Source: Paragonimus westermani (taxonomy: Eukaryota; Platyhelminthes; Trematoda; Plagiorchiida; Troglotrematidae). Taken from it: 64,000 nucleotides of DNA. Position numbers and translations under genes: made by a program. Where the stretch lies: the NCBI GenBank assembly GCA_008508345.1, contig QNGE01000438.1, positions 43,068 to 107,067 on the forward strand, in the 5' to 3' direction. Shown here one piece after another: positions 1 to 11,405 of this stretch; the stretch's first letter is position 1, and each line of letters opens with the position of its first letter. The notes under the pieces are model-generated. The model did not search any database, had not been told where the DNA came from, and was given only the letters and a program-made list of their open reading frames with translations.

Positions 1-2790
1 TCGCCTGGTGATGAAACGTTTGCGACCTAAATGCCAAGCTCAGCGAACATATCAGTACCAAAGCAGCTGATCCCCATTATGGAAATACACATTTGTCTAT
101 TTTCTGGGTAGGATATTTCCAGTCATTTTCTGTGTACCACTTTGGTCATACTGTAGTGACCTGGAGATACCCGCGGTCTGCCTGCTGTAGGATGTGTAAA
201 ATCCTTCCTAAAATCTTAGCTCACATTGCACACAGGACTTTAAGGATCTTTGCCTGCCGTCTGCCTGATGCATGAGGTCGCGTTTGTTTGTTGGCATGCT
301 TGTCAGCGTATGCACGCCAAGCGCGACTAACGCTTTTTCCGGCTTGCTCGCGCGCTCGACGGTCGGATCCTTATCCTCCCTAGCTGTTCCCCATATCGGT
401 GTCGCCTAGCGCTGATCGAGACCATTTGTAATTATCGCATAATATATTTTCGGTCTCGCAATTATTTGTATTTTCATTTAGCGTCTGATATTTCTGTGCA
501 CACTTGAGGGAACGTTAATTTAGTGCACGTACGCACTAAAATACCAGTTGATTTTTACAATCAGAGTTTTGATCTAACTGTTATACATAACCGGCTATGG
601 TTTTAGCCAAAACAAACCCCGCATTAGACGACCAGTAACACTGGTCGTACAGTGACCACTGATTGTATTTATGAAGTTGTGTTCGAGTCACTTAGTATTT
701 CGGTGTAACACCAAGCTCGAGTACCTCGTGCTAAAATAACATTTTGGGTACAGATGCCGCTGATTGGCTGGTTACTGAATGTTTCCGTATTAATATGTAA
801 CGTTTATCATGGCCGGATGTGACGTGCCAATTGTCTCATGTTAACTAAAGGCTAAATCTTGCATGTGTGTAGTTCACCAGAAAGCGGCACTCATGACGAA
901 CGTCTCTAAAGGTAGATTCGGCTAGCATTTAACTGTGGTGGAAATGGAAGAGATGTGTGGTTGGCTAATTTGACAGGGTCTCATACAGTTATAAAGCTTT
1001 AGAAACGCTCGAGGGTACGCAACCGTCAGCCAACTGTGCTGTGACGTTTCTGATGGGTGCACTGTCCCGAAAAGAGTGCAGTTGGTCAGTGTTTGCTGTT
1101 TTGTCATGAAATTATATCTCAGCTAGAGAAATCGCTGAATCGCAAACAGTACGGAACGAGTACACTTCAGGTTGGTTACGTTTAATTGAGGAGGCACTAT
1201 AAATCTACTTTTCCTGTGCAACACAGCGTGTAATAATTGACACAATTTTCATTGTTGCGATCTAGATAATCCTGTGAAAAGTTCAAAACTAATGGACAGT
1301 ACTTAGTTCTCAATTACGGAAATTAATTCAGTCACAGACACGAAGTGAATAACGCCTATTTGACCAATGTAAGTACATTCGCAACTTGTGAGCTTCACAT
1401 CACGGGGCAACTGTCATTACCAAGATTGTCGACAGTGTCACCGCTCAATCGTATTTACAGTTACGCTGTAGGATATCCAGTAGTTAGACATGAATAACGG
1501 TTGTTTGTTTCATAAGTACACCAAACCAATGACATACCACAAACGAGTCGGAGCATCTGTGACCTTCTGAGAGTTTATTGTAAACGGCTCTCGAACAAAT
1601 GCACAAGTGATACGCAGACAGATATGAGCAGCAAAGAGGGTTGTTATCATTGATCTGAGAATACTATTCTTAGCCGCGGGTGACCAACTGTACACTCAAT
1701 ACCCGCTTTCGGTTGATGGACATCCGAAACCGTAAAAGCTTTTGGCCAACAAACGCTTAGCCACATCACTTGTCTTAAACAATTTTTAAGAATCTTCTGA
1801 AGAAGCGGACCTTAGTTACCTACCCAGTTACTGGCAATTTAACCGATTTCTACGGAACTCGCAATGTTGGTATTGTAAGTAGTATCGAGACATAGGAATT
1901 TTCGTCAGTTTGTGAACGACTACTGTTTTGGTTCTGAGAGTGGTAAGAAACATAAGAGTTGATTGAACGTCATTGACTTTGGCTAAACACGGCAAAACAA
2001 CATCTGAACAACTCCGTTATAATTCATATATCACAACCCACTTACTAACAAAGACAGCGTTTCCGGTGTTGTAAACTAATGTGAATAATTTGCATTGTGC
2101 ATGTTCCATTGTAGACAGTAAAAAACACTCCGGGGTTTGTTGGTAACCTACTGTACTGTAGATACATGTAAAAAACAATTTTCCCAAATTTGAGATCACT
2201 AAATGTCTTGTGAGTATTTGAGTTTAGGTTGATACGCCATGTCACCTGTAGACGACGATGAGATGATTTAACACTGATCATTTTGTCACCAACATATTGT
2301 CCGATGAGATTTCACAGACCTTCGGAACGGCAAAATTATATTCCAGCTTCTAAGCCTGATCTTCTCGCCCGCCTTCACAAGTGTTTCTTTTCAAGTTCTG
2401 CTCTAGAAGTCTATCAATACAAAGCTGATAATACTATTTCCATACCTTGCTCAATGCTTACTTGACGATGAAATTTGGATGTGAATTTGTCTTAGCCTGA
2501 AAACATTACATACCGAGTGTGTACACCGTGTACCAGCTTAGTCAAAACGTCTTACTTCATAATGTGATCAGGCAGTTAAGCATAAATGATAAACATAGGT
2601 TGAGTCTGATTAATTGTCCTCGAAAGGAACACTAGTCAGCTTGTCATACAAGCGAACGCTTCGAGCTAATTTGCTAATCGGTGGGAGAAAGCAGGTTACT
2701 CTGGCTGATGTTCACATTCCTGTCATAGTGTAGCGAGAAGACGTCCAATAAAGCACAATCTTTATTGTCCAAATCGCCAGTCACATGCAG
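1..2790. other. intergenic or intronic DNA, nothing assigned
   Basis: No ORF in this stretch shows a recognisable domain, signal peptide or supported splice structure. A short GC- and CpG-rich patch lies at about 290-420 in otherwise AT-rich DNA, and I could not assign it to a known element. The stretch ends at a single N (2791), which marks a contig join. Confidence 0.6.
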
Positions 2791-2791
2791 N
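2791..2791. other. single-N assembly join
   Basis: One ambiguous base separates AT-rich sequence on the left from a CpG-rich block on the right. Unlike the N bases at 11106 and 17249, it is not flanked by a duplicated 299-bp segment. The abrupt composition change is therefore not explained by contig overlap, and adjacency across this base is less certain. Confidence 0.8.
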
Positions 2792-3120
2792 TGTTTGTCC
2801 GATTTCGTTGCGCGATGGCTCGTCCGGCTGCTCGTGCTGTCCGCCATCCACCCAATGTTGGCCTTGACCGTATTCCAACATCGTGTCGAGATGTTCCTCT
2901 AAATGTTGGAAAAACCACGCCTCCGATCCGGTCGTCTGTCGTATTTCGCCTGCCCTGCCTCGCCCGTTGGTCCGATCCAGTCGAGCGATGACTCGTCCAG
3001 TCGCGCACGTTGTTCTTGATTCGATCGCGACAGGCTTTTGAACGTAACTACCTCGCGTTGAGGTATTCGGCCGAGCGCTCGAAAACTCGCACCTCCGGCC
3101 TGACAGTCCATCACAATAGG
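2792..3120. other. CpG-rich block of unknown origin
   Basis: About 330 bases with many CG dinucleotides and GC content clearly above the flanks. Frames on both strands are open for about 60-75 codons, as expected in GC-rich DNA, so openness alone is not evidence of coding. No domain was recognised. It begins directly at an N and ends where ordinary AT-rich sequence resumes. It could be a repeat fragment, a gene-associated GC-rich segment or a misjoined contig end. Confidence 0.4.
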
Positions 3121-6100
3121 TTAATACATGTACTTTGGATAAAAAACGCTCTTTGTAGCCGAAACTGAGGAGTTAGTGGTTTAGCTGCGCTAGTAATTGG
3201 CTTGTTTTATTGTTCGACTACTTAACTCGAGTCGTGTTTAATGCTACAAGAGAGAACGTGATCTCATAGGCTATTGTTACTTCTACCACTCAGATTATTC
3301 TAGTGGTACCAGTACTGACGCTTGATAGGAGATTCGGACTGATTTTAATCAGACCTAAACTCCGTATAATTGTTACATGATATCGATTTGTTCTGAATCG
3401 AACCCCCGTCTGGTTTAATCTAATGTGGCTGGCATCTAAAATGGTAGTATGAGGTGGGTGCACTCAGACCGATGACTCTACTACCTACCTACCAACTGAA
3501 ATATATATATATTTTTACCGAAAGCCATCTCAGCTTGGACTCAGCTCTCGCTTACATCTTGACCTTCCTGTCAATCTCTTTCACAAGAAGAAAATGATAA
3601 CTACTTCTGCCTTACTTGGTGTTCATCAGTAGTGCGAACCTTAATCACGACCAAGGTTTGAACCCCAGCCCACTGTCTAATAAGGCAATCCTGTTGATTG
3701 CTACGTTAATGACGTTTTGCTAGGTTCGACGAATTTATTGGATCTAAACGCTCACCTGAGTTCCTTTGTTAGTACTGTTGAGGATTTCCTGTCATATCAA
3801 CATGATACATGACAACTTTCCTGCTAACAGCGATTGGTAGCCCCAGAATCAGAAACTGTAACCTAGTTGAGATCAGGAGAATCTTTCACTGGCTGACAAA
3901 CTGCAGGAAATTTGAATAACATGAACTAAATCTCTGGTCAAACGAATAATGACCTACTTATACTAATCAAATCTGTTACTTACTCGTAATTGTTTGAGAT
4001 TTGCTGATTCAGCTCCAATTATGTTTATGGGTTGCCTTGGGACAACATAAACGGTTTATCTGTTTGTAAAATCTGCTGATGACGTAACTGATTAAATAAG
4101 TGGATATTGGCTTGCATGGCACCAGTTGTCTTCGCAAATTGGTTTAAAAACCGAATTTATTAACCTAGAACTTTGAGTAACATTATCTGATGTCCATTCA
4201 CTCTCTTGATGATACTTTTAAAACCAGTGGATGATCTAAGACGAATGCATCCATTCCACGGGTTGCAATGAGATATCTTCGACTTCCTATAGTAATATTT
4301 CATAATGGATGACTTTAAATGACGGACGAACAAGATTGAACAAAAGCTTGTTTGACGACAACAGAGGCCACAATAAACAGTCTAGTGTGACGCATTGAAA
4401 GCAATCCGTCCTGGAAAATCATATTTGAAATTGGAATTCAAGGGCTATTTTCATCGTTAAGCATGTATACTCAACCCACTTGCCGATAACCGTGCACTTG
4501 TCAGTAACTACATATGACAGTTCATTCAAATCGTAAACATGTAATGTGTTCATGTGACAAATTACTTCGTAACCAATAGGAAAATACGCAAGGAGAAGGA
4601 GATTCTTACGACCAAACGTTGTTACATTAACACTGTTGGCACGCAGGCCGATCAACAGTTTTTGGGCTAAATCGCAATGTTCCAAAGATGCGACCCCAAG
4701 GCATGTTAGTGCACAGGCTTTGGCGTCCTTCTTGTATCGTTTACATTCACTGCACAGTCCATCCAAGAAGTTGAACATTCCCTGGATACTTTTTTGGAAC
4801 TAATTCCGAGGAAATCTTTGAGGGAAGGTTTTCTGAATTTGAAAAAGCATGAATAACAAATAACCGGATTAACCCTAAGAGCCGTCATGGTGATAAATAT
4901 TATTGAAATTCAGTGATAGGAAGTAATATTTTTTCTTGACCATTTCAATAACTGAGTACTAATTCGGGAAGAAATAAAAACTTATTGTGGTTTTTACGTG
5001 ACTGGATAGTGACGTAATTTTCCGTCTTCACCGTGGCAGGTTAGTTGACAGAATGCAAGCAAAATCGTTTTATTTTTATGAAGAAGCCTTGAATCTTCAC
5101 CGCAATGATCTTTACGAATGAACATCCAAGGAGCAACATCCCCGTGATACCGTTTAATATGAACACTTTTTTGAAACAGACACTTCCGGAGCCATGTAGT
5201 TCTCTATATGAAGGAAGGAGGATTTTGAAATTAAGCCCGCTTAAGTAAAGAATTGTGCGGCGGCAGTGTCGGACTAAATCCAGAATATTTGTGGACTGGT
5301 GGGGAGGACGGATTCATAAGACAACAACTGACAGAATGGCACTCTCTAAAGTACAGTCTACTGTCGCCGGTGCTGTCCACCATAACTTAGTCTTAGGCCC
5401 AAAGAACAGTAGTTATACTGTTGTTTCGTTCCTACTCGCATGTAACCTTTGTATTGCTGCTGAATAAACGCGGGAAATCTTACGGTATCAGAGCCTGTTT
5501 GCAATCCTGCAAATGCATTCGAGTAGATGGTGTACAATGTAACACCATTCATTTCCTCTCTGTATACTTCACTAGGAATGGTAGGCGGATATTTTAGTAT
5601 TTATCGTCGATGAGAGATAATTGCATAAACTTTGCAACACACTGCAAATTAAAGTCACTCGGTGTATGTGGTCTGATGATCAGCATCAAACATCAAAATT
5701 GGCTATTTTCTTCCAGCACGCTGGAATGTTCAACCGAACTAACAGCTTGGTCAGAATCCTTCGGTTCGCTTTCCGGCATATCCAAAAGCCTTTGCATTCA
5801 GATAGACTTTCTAGCCAGCCTCTTTCGAAAAGAATCACTAGACTTGAGTTTTGCTCTCATTAGAGCTCGTCAGTAGAGTATATCTTTGCCGTGGCCGGCA
5901 ACTGAACTCCAGCCATTCCAATCATGAGGCAACCGTATTGATCACCGCGCCATTGACCTCACATTAGGCACGACCGAATTATCAAATCTGAACGCTCAAC
6001 CAATTTCGCTTGTGAGCAATGATCAGGTTGCCCGATCGCCTCAAGAGGAGACACAGTAACTCTCCTGTTACCTCCAATCGATTCTATTTAATTAAAAAAC

Positions 6101-6364
6101 GGCATGCTATTTAGCGGGTATCCACTACTAACTTAGTTACCGTCACTCGTAATTAGTCTTCAATTCACAGTCCCCTCTTCAGCTCATGGTAAGAATTAAT
6201 GAGCCCCAATATTTGGCTATCGTCAAACCGTTTCGAATGTGGACGTGTATAATTTCCCGTTTAGTACGAGAATCATTTTATCTGATCACGGTACATGTGT
6301 TCCTTCCTTCACCGACCCGTTATTTTTGGCCGAGTACCAAAAAGCTGTACGTTTGTGGACCAAG
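3121..6364. other. mostly anonymous sequence
   Basis: Contains a short AT microsatellite at about 3500-3512 and two short motifs resembling a tRNA B box (minus strand near 3388, plus strand near 3650) without convincing A boxes. A minus-strand ORF at 4419-4778 has a cysteine-containing N-terminal part but weak splice support. No confident gene is seen. Confidence 0.5.
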
Positions 6365-6733
6365 TCATACTTCCACTGCCAGATAATCAGGGTATGTCCC
6401 CCTACCATCGTTTCCCCTTAGATGGTTTCCTGTTACAGGCACAAAGTTCTTCAACACTCCTATTGAATTAGTTGATCTGTTACTCTTATAAACCGGAAAA
6501 ACGTCCCTGTTTACCTCTGTTGTCGAATTCATGCGATGATCCATTGCCCTTTCACTAGCGACGTTCTGTTCAGGATGGTCGTCAGGAATTCCTGGGGCGC
6601 TGGGTTGCAAAATTTTGATATTTCGTTGATTCTCACTACTGCGGTTTTCCATGTTCTTTTTGGCTGCCAGCGCATCAAGGTGACTGTCTGTCACCTTCCC
6701 GCCTGTGTGATTGCTAAAAGCTTCCTTCGGCGA
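6365..6733 (-). CDS. candidate coding exon, unidentified hydrophilic protein
   Basis: An uninterrupted minus-strand frame of 122 codons plus TGA begins directly after a strong splice acceptor (pyrimidine-rich tract ending TTTACAG, AG at 6735-6734), entering in phase 0. The product is hydrophilic, rich in Asn, Ser, Asp, Glu and Arg, with no cysteine, signal peptide or membrane segment. This composition is more like a real disordered protein than a chance frame. An ATG lies 24 codons in, but the open frame back to the acceptor favours an internal or last exon. It ends at a TGA that overlaps a possible weak donor (GAA then GTATGA), so it may be terminal or may splice onward. No family was recognised and the upstream exon was not established. 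Confidence 0.4.
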   Translation of the reverse strand, partial: SPKEAFSNHTGGKVTDSHLDALAAKKNMENRSSENQRNIKILQPSAPGIPDDHPEQNVASERAMDHRMNSTTEVNRDVFPVYKSNRSTNSIGVLKNFVPVTGNHLRGNDGRGTYPDYLAVEV

Positions 6734-7071
6734 CTGTAAACAGACACAGAGCTGAACAGAGTCTACTCTTGTGAACTCGTGTTAGAATTATCGGCTTAAC
6801 GGTTAACGTTTGCTTTAATGAGCAGCAGGTATGTCTTTAAAGGATATATGCAATTTCCTTACCTTGCTTCGGTGTGCAGAACGACGTTGTGTCTTCCGGA
6901 AAATCCTTCCAGTGAAAGCATATCATCTTGATTCCATCGGTTAAACTAGGTGCTCTTCCGTAACCACCATATGAAAATGCTTAGTGTCATTCCGACGTGG
7001 CATCAACTGTGGCCTCAACAACTCAATAAAGATGTGACGAGTTGCTAAGCTTTCCATTCATTTTGGTGAAT

Positions 7072-7310
7072 TTAGAAGCTCCCTTCAATTGCCTTGCGAC
7101 GATCCATTTGGAGTGATCTCACAAGCAAGTCAATGCTTTCTAACGAAACATTCCGGAAGGCTTTATAAAATGGGCGCTGATCGAATCGAGTCCTCCTACA
7201 TCGAAACACACCGAGAACTTCCCTCCAAATCCAATACTCCTGCAGCCTCACACCTGAAGCACTTACTCCGTTTGCTTTCCACGCACTCGTGTTCTGAATC
7301 ACAGCTCACC
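7072..7310 (-). other. protein-like minus-strand ORF, possible upstream exon
   Basis: A minus-strand frame of about 76 codons ending in TAA lies just downstream of a good acceptor (pyrimidine tract ending CTCCAG at about 7312). The frame rich in Trp, Arg and Phe looks protein-like. However, a TGA falls directly after the CAG, so this frame would need the second AG, six bases on. It contains in-phase donor-like sites (GGA then GTAAGT, and CTT then GTGAGA) that would join in phase 0 to the exon at 6733-6365. No domain was recognised. It may equally be part of a GC-rich repeat. Confidence 0.22.
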
Positions 7311-10300
7311 TGGAGGACAAATGAGAGAGTTTTGTTCACCCACCCACCGGGGAAAGGACACTTCAACACCCCTATCTCTATACCAGTTTTCATCCAGTCC
7401 AACTAAGCTTTCGAGCAAGCAATTTAATTTATCAGCTGGTCTTCGTTGGTAACTTTTTCTTCAATTGTTTTGTTGATCGGAAAATTACCGAGCGTTCACC
7501 CTAAACAGGTGCTCTGAAGGGGGAATATTGTGAAATACATCTAATTTTTAAGTAACTAACAATAGTTCGCTTTTGTACAACAATGACTTTGCATCATATT
7601 TGCGCGTGCTACAGTTAAATAAATTGACCTTGCAACAGTTATCTACTCTTTTCTCTGTTTAGGCAACCCGTTAGATTTACTACGAGGTTACTTTGCCCAG
7701 CTCCTAGCTCCGTCATACGGCAAATAACATCCCAGCTTTGAACTTGCTTCGACAACATAAGCACACCTTAACAGCGTCTGTGTTTTTGGGCGTTGGTAAT
7801 TTTGCATAATATGATGGTCGTTCCGAATGCATGCCAACATTTCTTGTATGTCCAATCGCTCGGCCAGCAAAACTCGTCGAATCTCCGTAGGCTGTTTGTT
7901 TCAGTTGTTTAGTTTGTTACCACACTGTGTGAGATACACCTGATTCTACATAGGTTATTTTGTAACTCATAAATGACTACTACATAAGCACTCTGAATAA
8001 ATGGTAAGCAGAATAATCTTATCCGCACTCTCAACATCACCCAGCCAGCTACTTTGTTGAGGCTAAATTCCAGAATAACCAAAACCACCGTTTACTGCCT
8101 ACAGATTGCGATCCATTACGAGGTTAAAAGAAATGGCGGGTCAGACATCCTTGGGAGACACCATTTGGGATGAGAAACACTCAAACTGACTGCGAACACT
8201 TGAGTACTCTGCATTCGTAAAAAGTAAACAATGAAGTCAACAGTTAGGCAATTAATTCGGAATTCTACGCGATGGAGATGGTTACAGAGAGCATGTCGAG
8301 CAACTGAGTAAAGAGTAGACTCAGGTCCGAAAATATGCTGACCGCTGATTAGGGAAAGTAGTGCCGACTCCTCGTTGTATGTCACAAAGAGAAGAAACGA
8401 TCGATACGTTCGCGACTAGGTCGGTAAATTACCCGTTCTTCCCTTGTCTGGTTTTCATTTTGTTTCGGAGAAGTTAATGCACTACGAGACCCATGAGCAA
8501 ACTGGGTGTAACAGAGGCAAGGCCACTAACTTTTTGGTTGTCAGTTGCATCCAAGCCCTTGACAAGTCTCACAATGCATGTTAGCTGTTACAGGGTCACA
8601 GTGCCTAACCAAAGTTGATTATTTCGGTCACAAGAGACAACAAGCTGATAAAGAAAGATGCATTTCGGGACAGATTTCGCCACAATTTTGTGAGTACACC
8701 CAAGACTTTGGTATATCACCATGAGAAATCAAATGGAAATAGTTATCAGGGTCCGCAATTTTTGACACTGCCACGGCAGCGAAAACACTACAAACAGATG
8801 TCTGTGAACATACAACACACCTTTGAGTTTTCGGATGGTAACAATGCGGTTTTCGAGTATGCGATGTTGAGAACATAATGTGAAATGGTGTAGCCGGATT
8901 TATTTGCAATCAGTCTGCTGTATGCACCCGTAAAAATGTATTAAAATTTGTCTATAAATAAGAATTGTAATAGCAGCCTATTTATTCAAATTCGTGACTT
9001 GAAAAAAGATCAACATTCCACTTAGATTTTACTTTGTAAGCACGGCAAAGCATAGGTGCGCTAAGAAAATCGCGTCGTTTCACCCGATGAGGGGCTTTGA
9101 TGAATATGGAACGGCTATTGTGAACGCATACTCGGAGGATGGTAGTACGTCAACATTTGTTAACGTTTTGCGTTCTAGTGGCAAGCAGAATTGGTAGATC
9201 ATGATGTAGCAGGTGGAAGTATGTAAATATCGTGTATGCTAGTTCTGAGAAAGGTAACCGAAATAACTGGGAGCAATTTTATGCCATGGCATGCACTGGT
9301 CCTCCGGTACCAACGCTGGTATACCGTCTGTAAACCTCCTTATTGGTTGTATTATTCCCAGTAGGTTTTCTTGCTTCGATGTTCACATACACCTTGAAAA
9401 AATACAAGATTTCATGCCCTGACAAAGCAATTTCACAGTCGTAATCTATTAACCTCACGACCGATTCATATCTGGGTGTAGACAAGGACTTCACTGATGA
9501 AATATTCGGTATCACATTCGTCCTCCACTTCCAGACCTCCTCTAATCACTAGGTAATCTTACGGCGGAATCCCCATAACAGCACGCGTTTAGATGTACGA
9601 TTCTTTAAAATCTTTTACTTTGTCATAACTTCAGTTAATCATCAATGCATTTCTGTATAGCCTTTTCCGAAATCGGATTTGTAACAGTGCAAACCTTTTA
9701 GTATTTCTGTTGTACTGTATTAAATGTACTGTATTAAATGAATATATGGTGTCCCTCGGAGCTGAAATTCCACTTTTCAAAATGTACGAAACAAATTCTC
9801 GAATTCACTAAGATTCCTCAAGTAACAAAGAAAGCGAGCAACGAAATTGCACCCACCATTTCACATTTGAACCGAACCCATGTCTATTCGTTACTAATGT
9901 GAACTGACGGCGTTCTTCTACATTACACATTGAAGGACACCAATTTCTGACCAATATCATCCCTGAAATCCAGAAAAGTCTTCGATTTTTTGTCATGCAA
10001 CGGTAGAAATGGGTTTGATCTAACTTAATTTTGGACCAACATATTAACCAAGATCAGAAGACTGATAATTTCCTGTGGAATCCACAACCGTTAAGTTAAG
10101 TTCTGTTTCTGACCACACCGGAATATGTTTTCTTGCGCGATGAAGAGAGTGATCCTATGCTCTACCGAATCAAACCAACAAACGTCTATAGGAAAAAGTA
10201 GAACGGAGTGGCGCTTTAATGGGAGTACTGCACACTCGGGTTTTCCAGAAAGTTAGCATTGGATTGATTGAGATACAAGTTGATATAACCGCTTCTCATA

Positions 10301-10806
10301 ATGCATATTCTTGGCGTATCCTTTGGATAATCATCTTTGAAAGGCAACAGAAGAAAAACATTCCACGTGTTAGAAGCGGGTAATTCTATTTAGACTGGTA
10401 TGAATTTACCTTGTTCATACATAAAAGCCTTTCATTAACTGTGTTCCATGGAACTGGTGATTAACACTTTCATTCGTCCTTGTAAACGCTTCTCGAAAAA
10501 TTGCTGATAACAATAGTTTTTGTTTAGGAGGGACACCCTGGTGTCCAACAGAATGCAGCGTCCAAACCCTATGCAGTCACAGTTGACTGAAAATTTGACT
10601 GATAAATCAGAAGTGTGTTCACACGAAATTACAGTGTGTTTGGGGAGTTGTGTGCTATGTTTCCGTGTATTTCACAAGGTCATTTCTTTTCCACTAATAA
10701 CCCCCTAAGTAACATTTTAACATGTACATGAATAGGTCAGCAGAATGTTTACAAGTGCATTACAAAGTGTGCACGTCCATATATGGGAGTATAATAAAAA
10801 AGGAGT
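7311..10806. other. intergenic or intronic DNA, nothing assigned
   Basis: AT-rich DNA. A plus-strand frame at about 8609-8878 is open and moderately hydrophilic, but it lacks an ATG start or good splice borders, and the opposite strand is also open. No transposon domain or gene could be supported. Confidence 0.5.
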
Positions 10807-11405
10807 CGCCCTGTTTCTTTAGTTTAATTAAGGACTGTTGTTTATTCGTCCCATATAGAAAGTATTCAATTTTTCCGTACACTTACTAGAAAACAAACAA
10901 ACTCCTTATCAATTCGGAGTTATCAAGAGTTCTATTTGATTTGTGAAAGTGCGTACTACGTCTATGAATGGTTGACCTTTGTATTACACCCGCCTTTTGG
11001 CCAACACTCGTGAAATCGTCCTGTGTATAGGTCAACACACTTCCCTTCGTCCTCGTGCACCTTGCAATCTTTATTCAAGTGGGCGTTATAGTACAATCTA
11101 CCCACNCGCCCTGTTTCTTTAGTTTAATTAAGGACTGTTGTTTATTCGTCCCATATAGAAAGTATTCAATTTTTCCGTACACTTACTAGAAAACAAACGA
11201 ACTCCCTATCAATTCGGAGTTATCAAGAGTTGTATTTGATTTGTGAAAGTGCGTACTACGCCTATGAATGGTTGACCTTTGTATTACATCCGCATTTTGG
11301 CCAACAGTCGTGAAATCGTCCTGTGTATAGGCCAACACACTTCCCTTCGTCCTTGTGCACCTTGCAATTTTTATTCAAGTGGGCGTTATAGTACAATCCA
11401 CCCAC
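10807..11405 (+). repeat. 299-bp direct duplication around a single N
   Basis: Positions 10807-11105 and 11107-11405 are the same 299 bases in direct orientation, separated by one N at 11106. They differ at about eleven substitutions and no indels. Equal length, lack of any spacer other than N, and the same 299-bp geometry at 16950-17548 point to two overlapping contig ends or haplotypes placed side by side rather than to a biological tandem repeat. Confidence 0.85.

Noticed and set aside
3380..3680. B-box-like motifs as tRNA genes
   Set aside because: A boxes are poor or mis-spaced and no cloverleaf forms.
4419..4787. minus-strand ORF with an early cysteine cluster as a gene
   Set aside because: The acceptor before it lacks a pyrimidine tract, and the second half looks random. 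Kept only as a member of the cysteine-pattern hypothesis.
5610..5876. two overlapping plus-strand ORFs of 80-88 codons
   Set aside because: Mutually overlapping frames without domains. A short minus-strand frame here looked protein-like but could not be joined in phase to the 6.4-kb exon.
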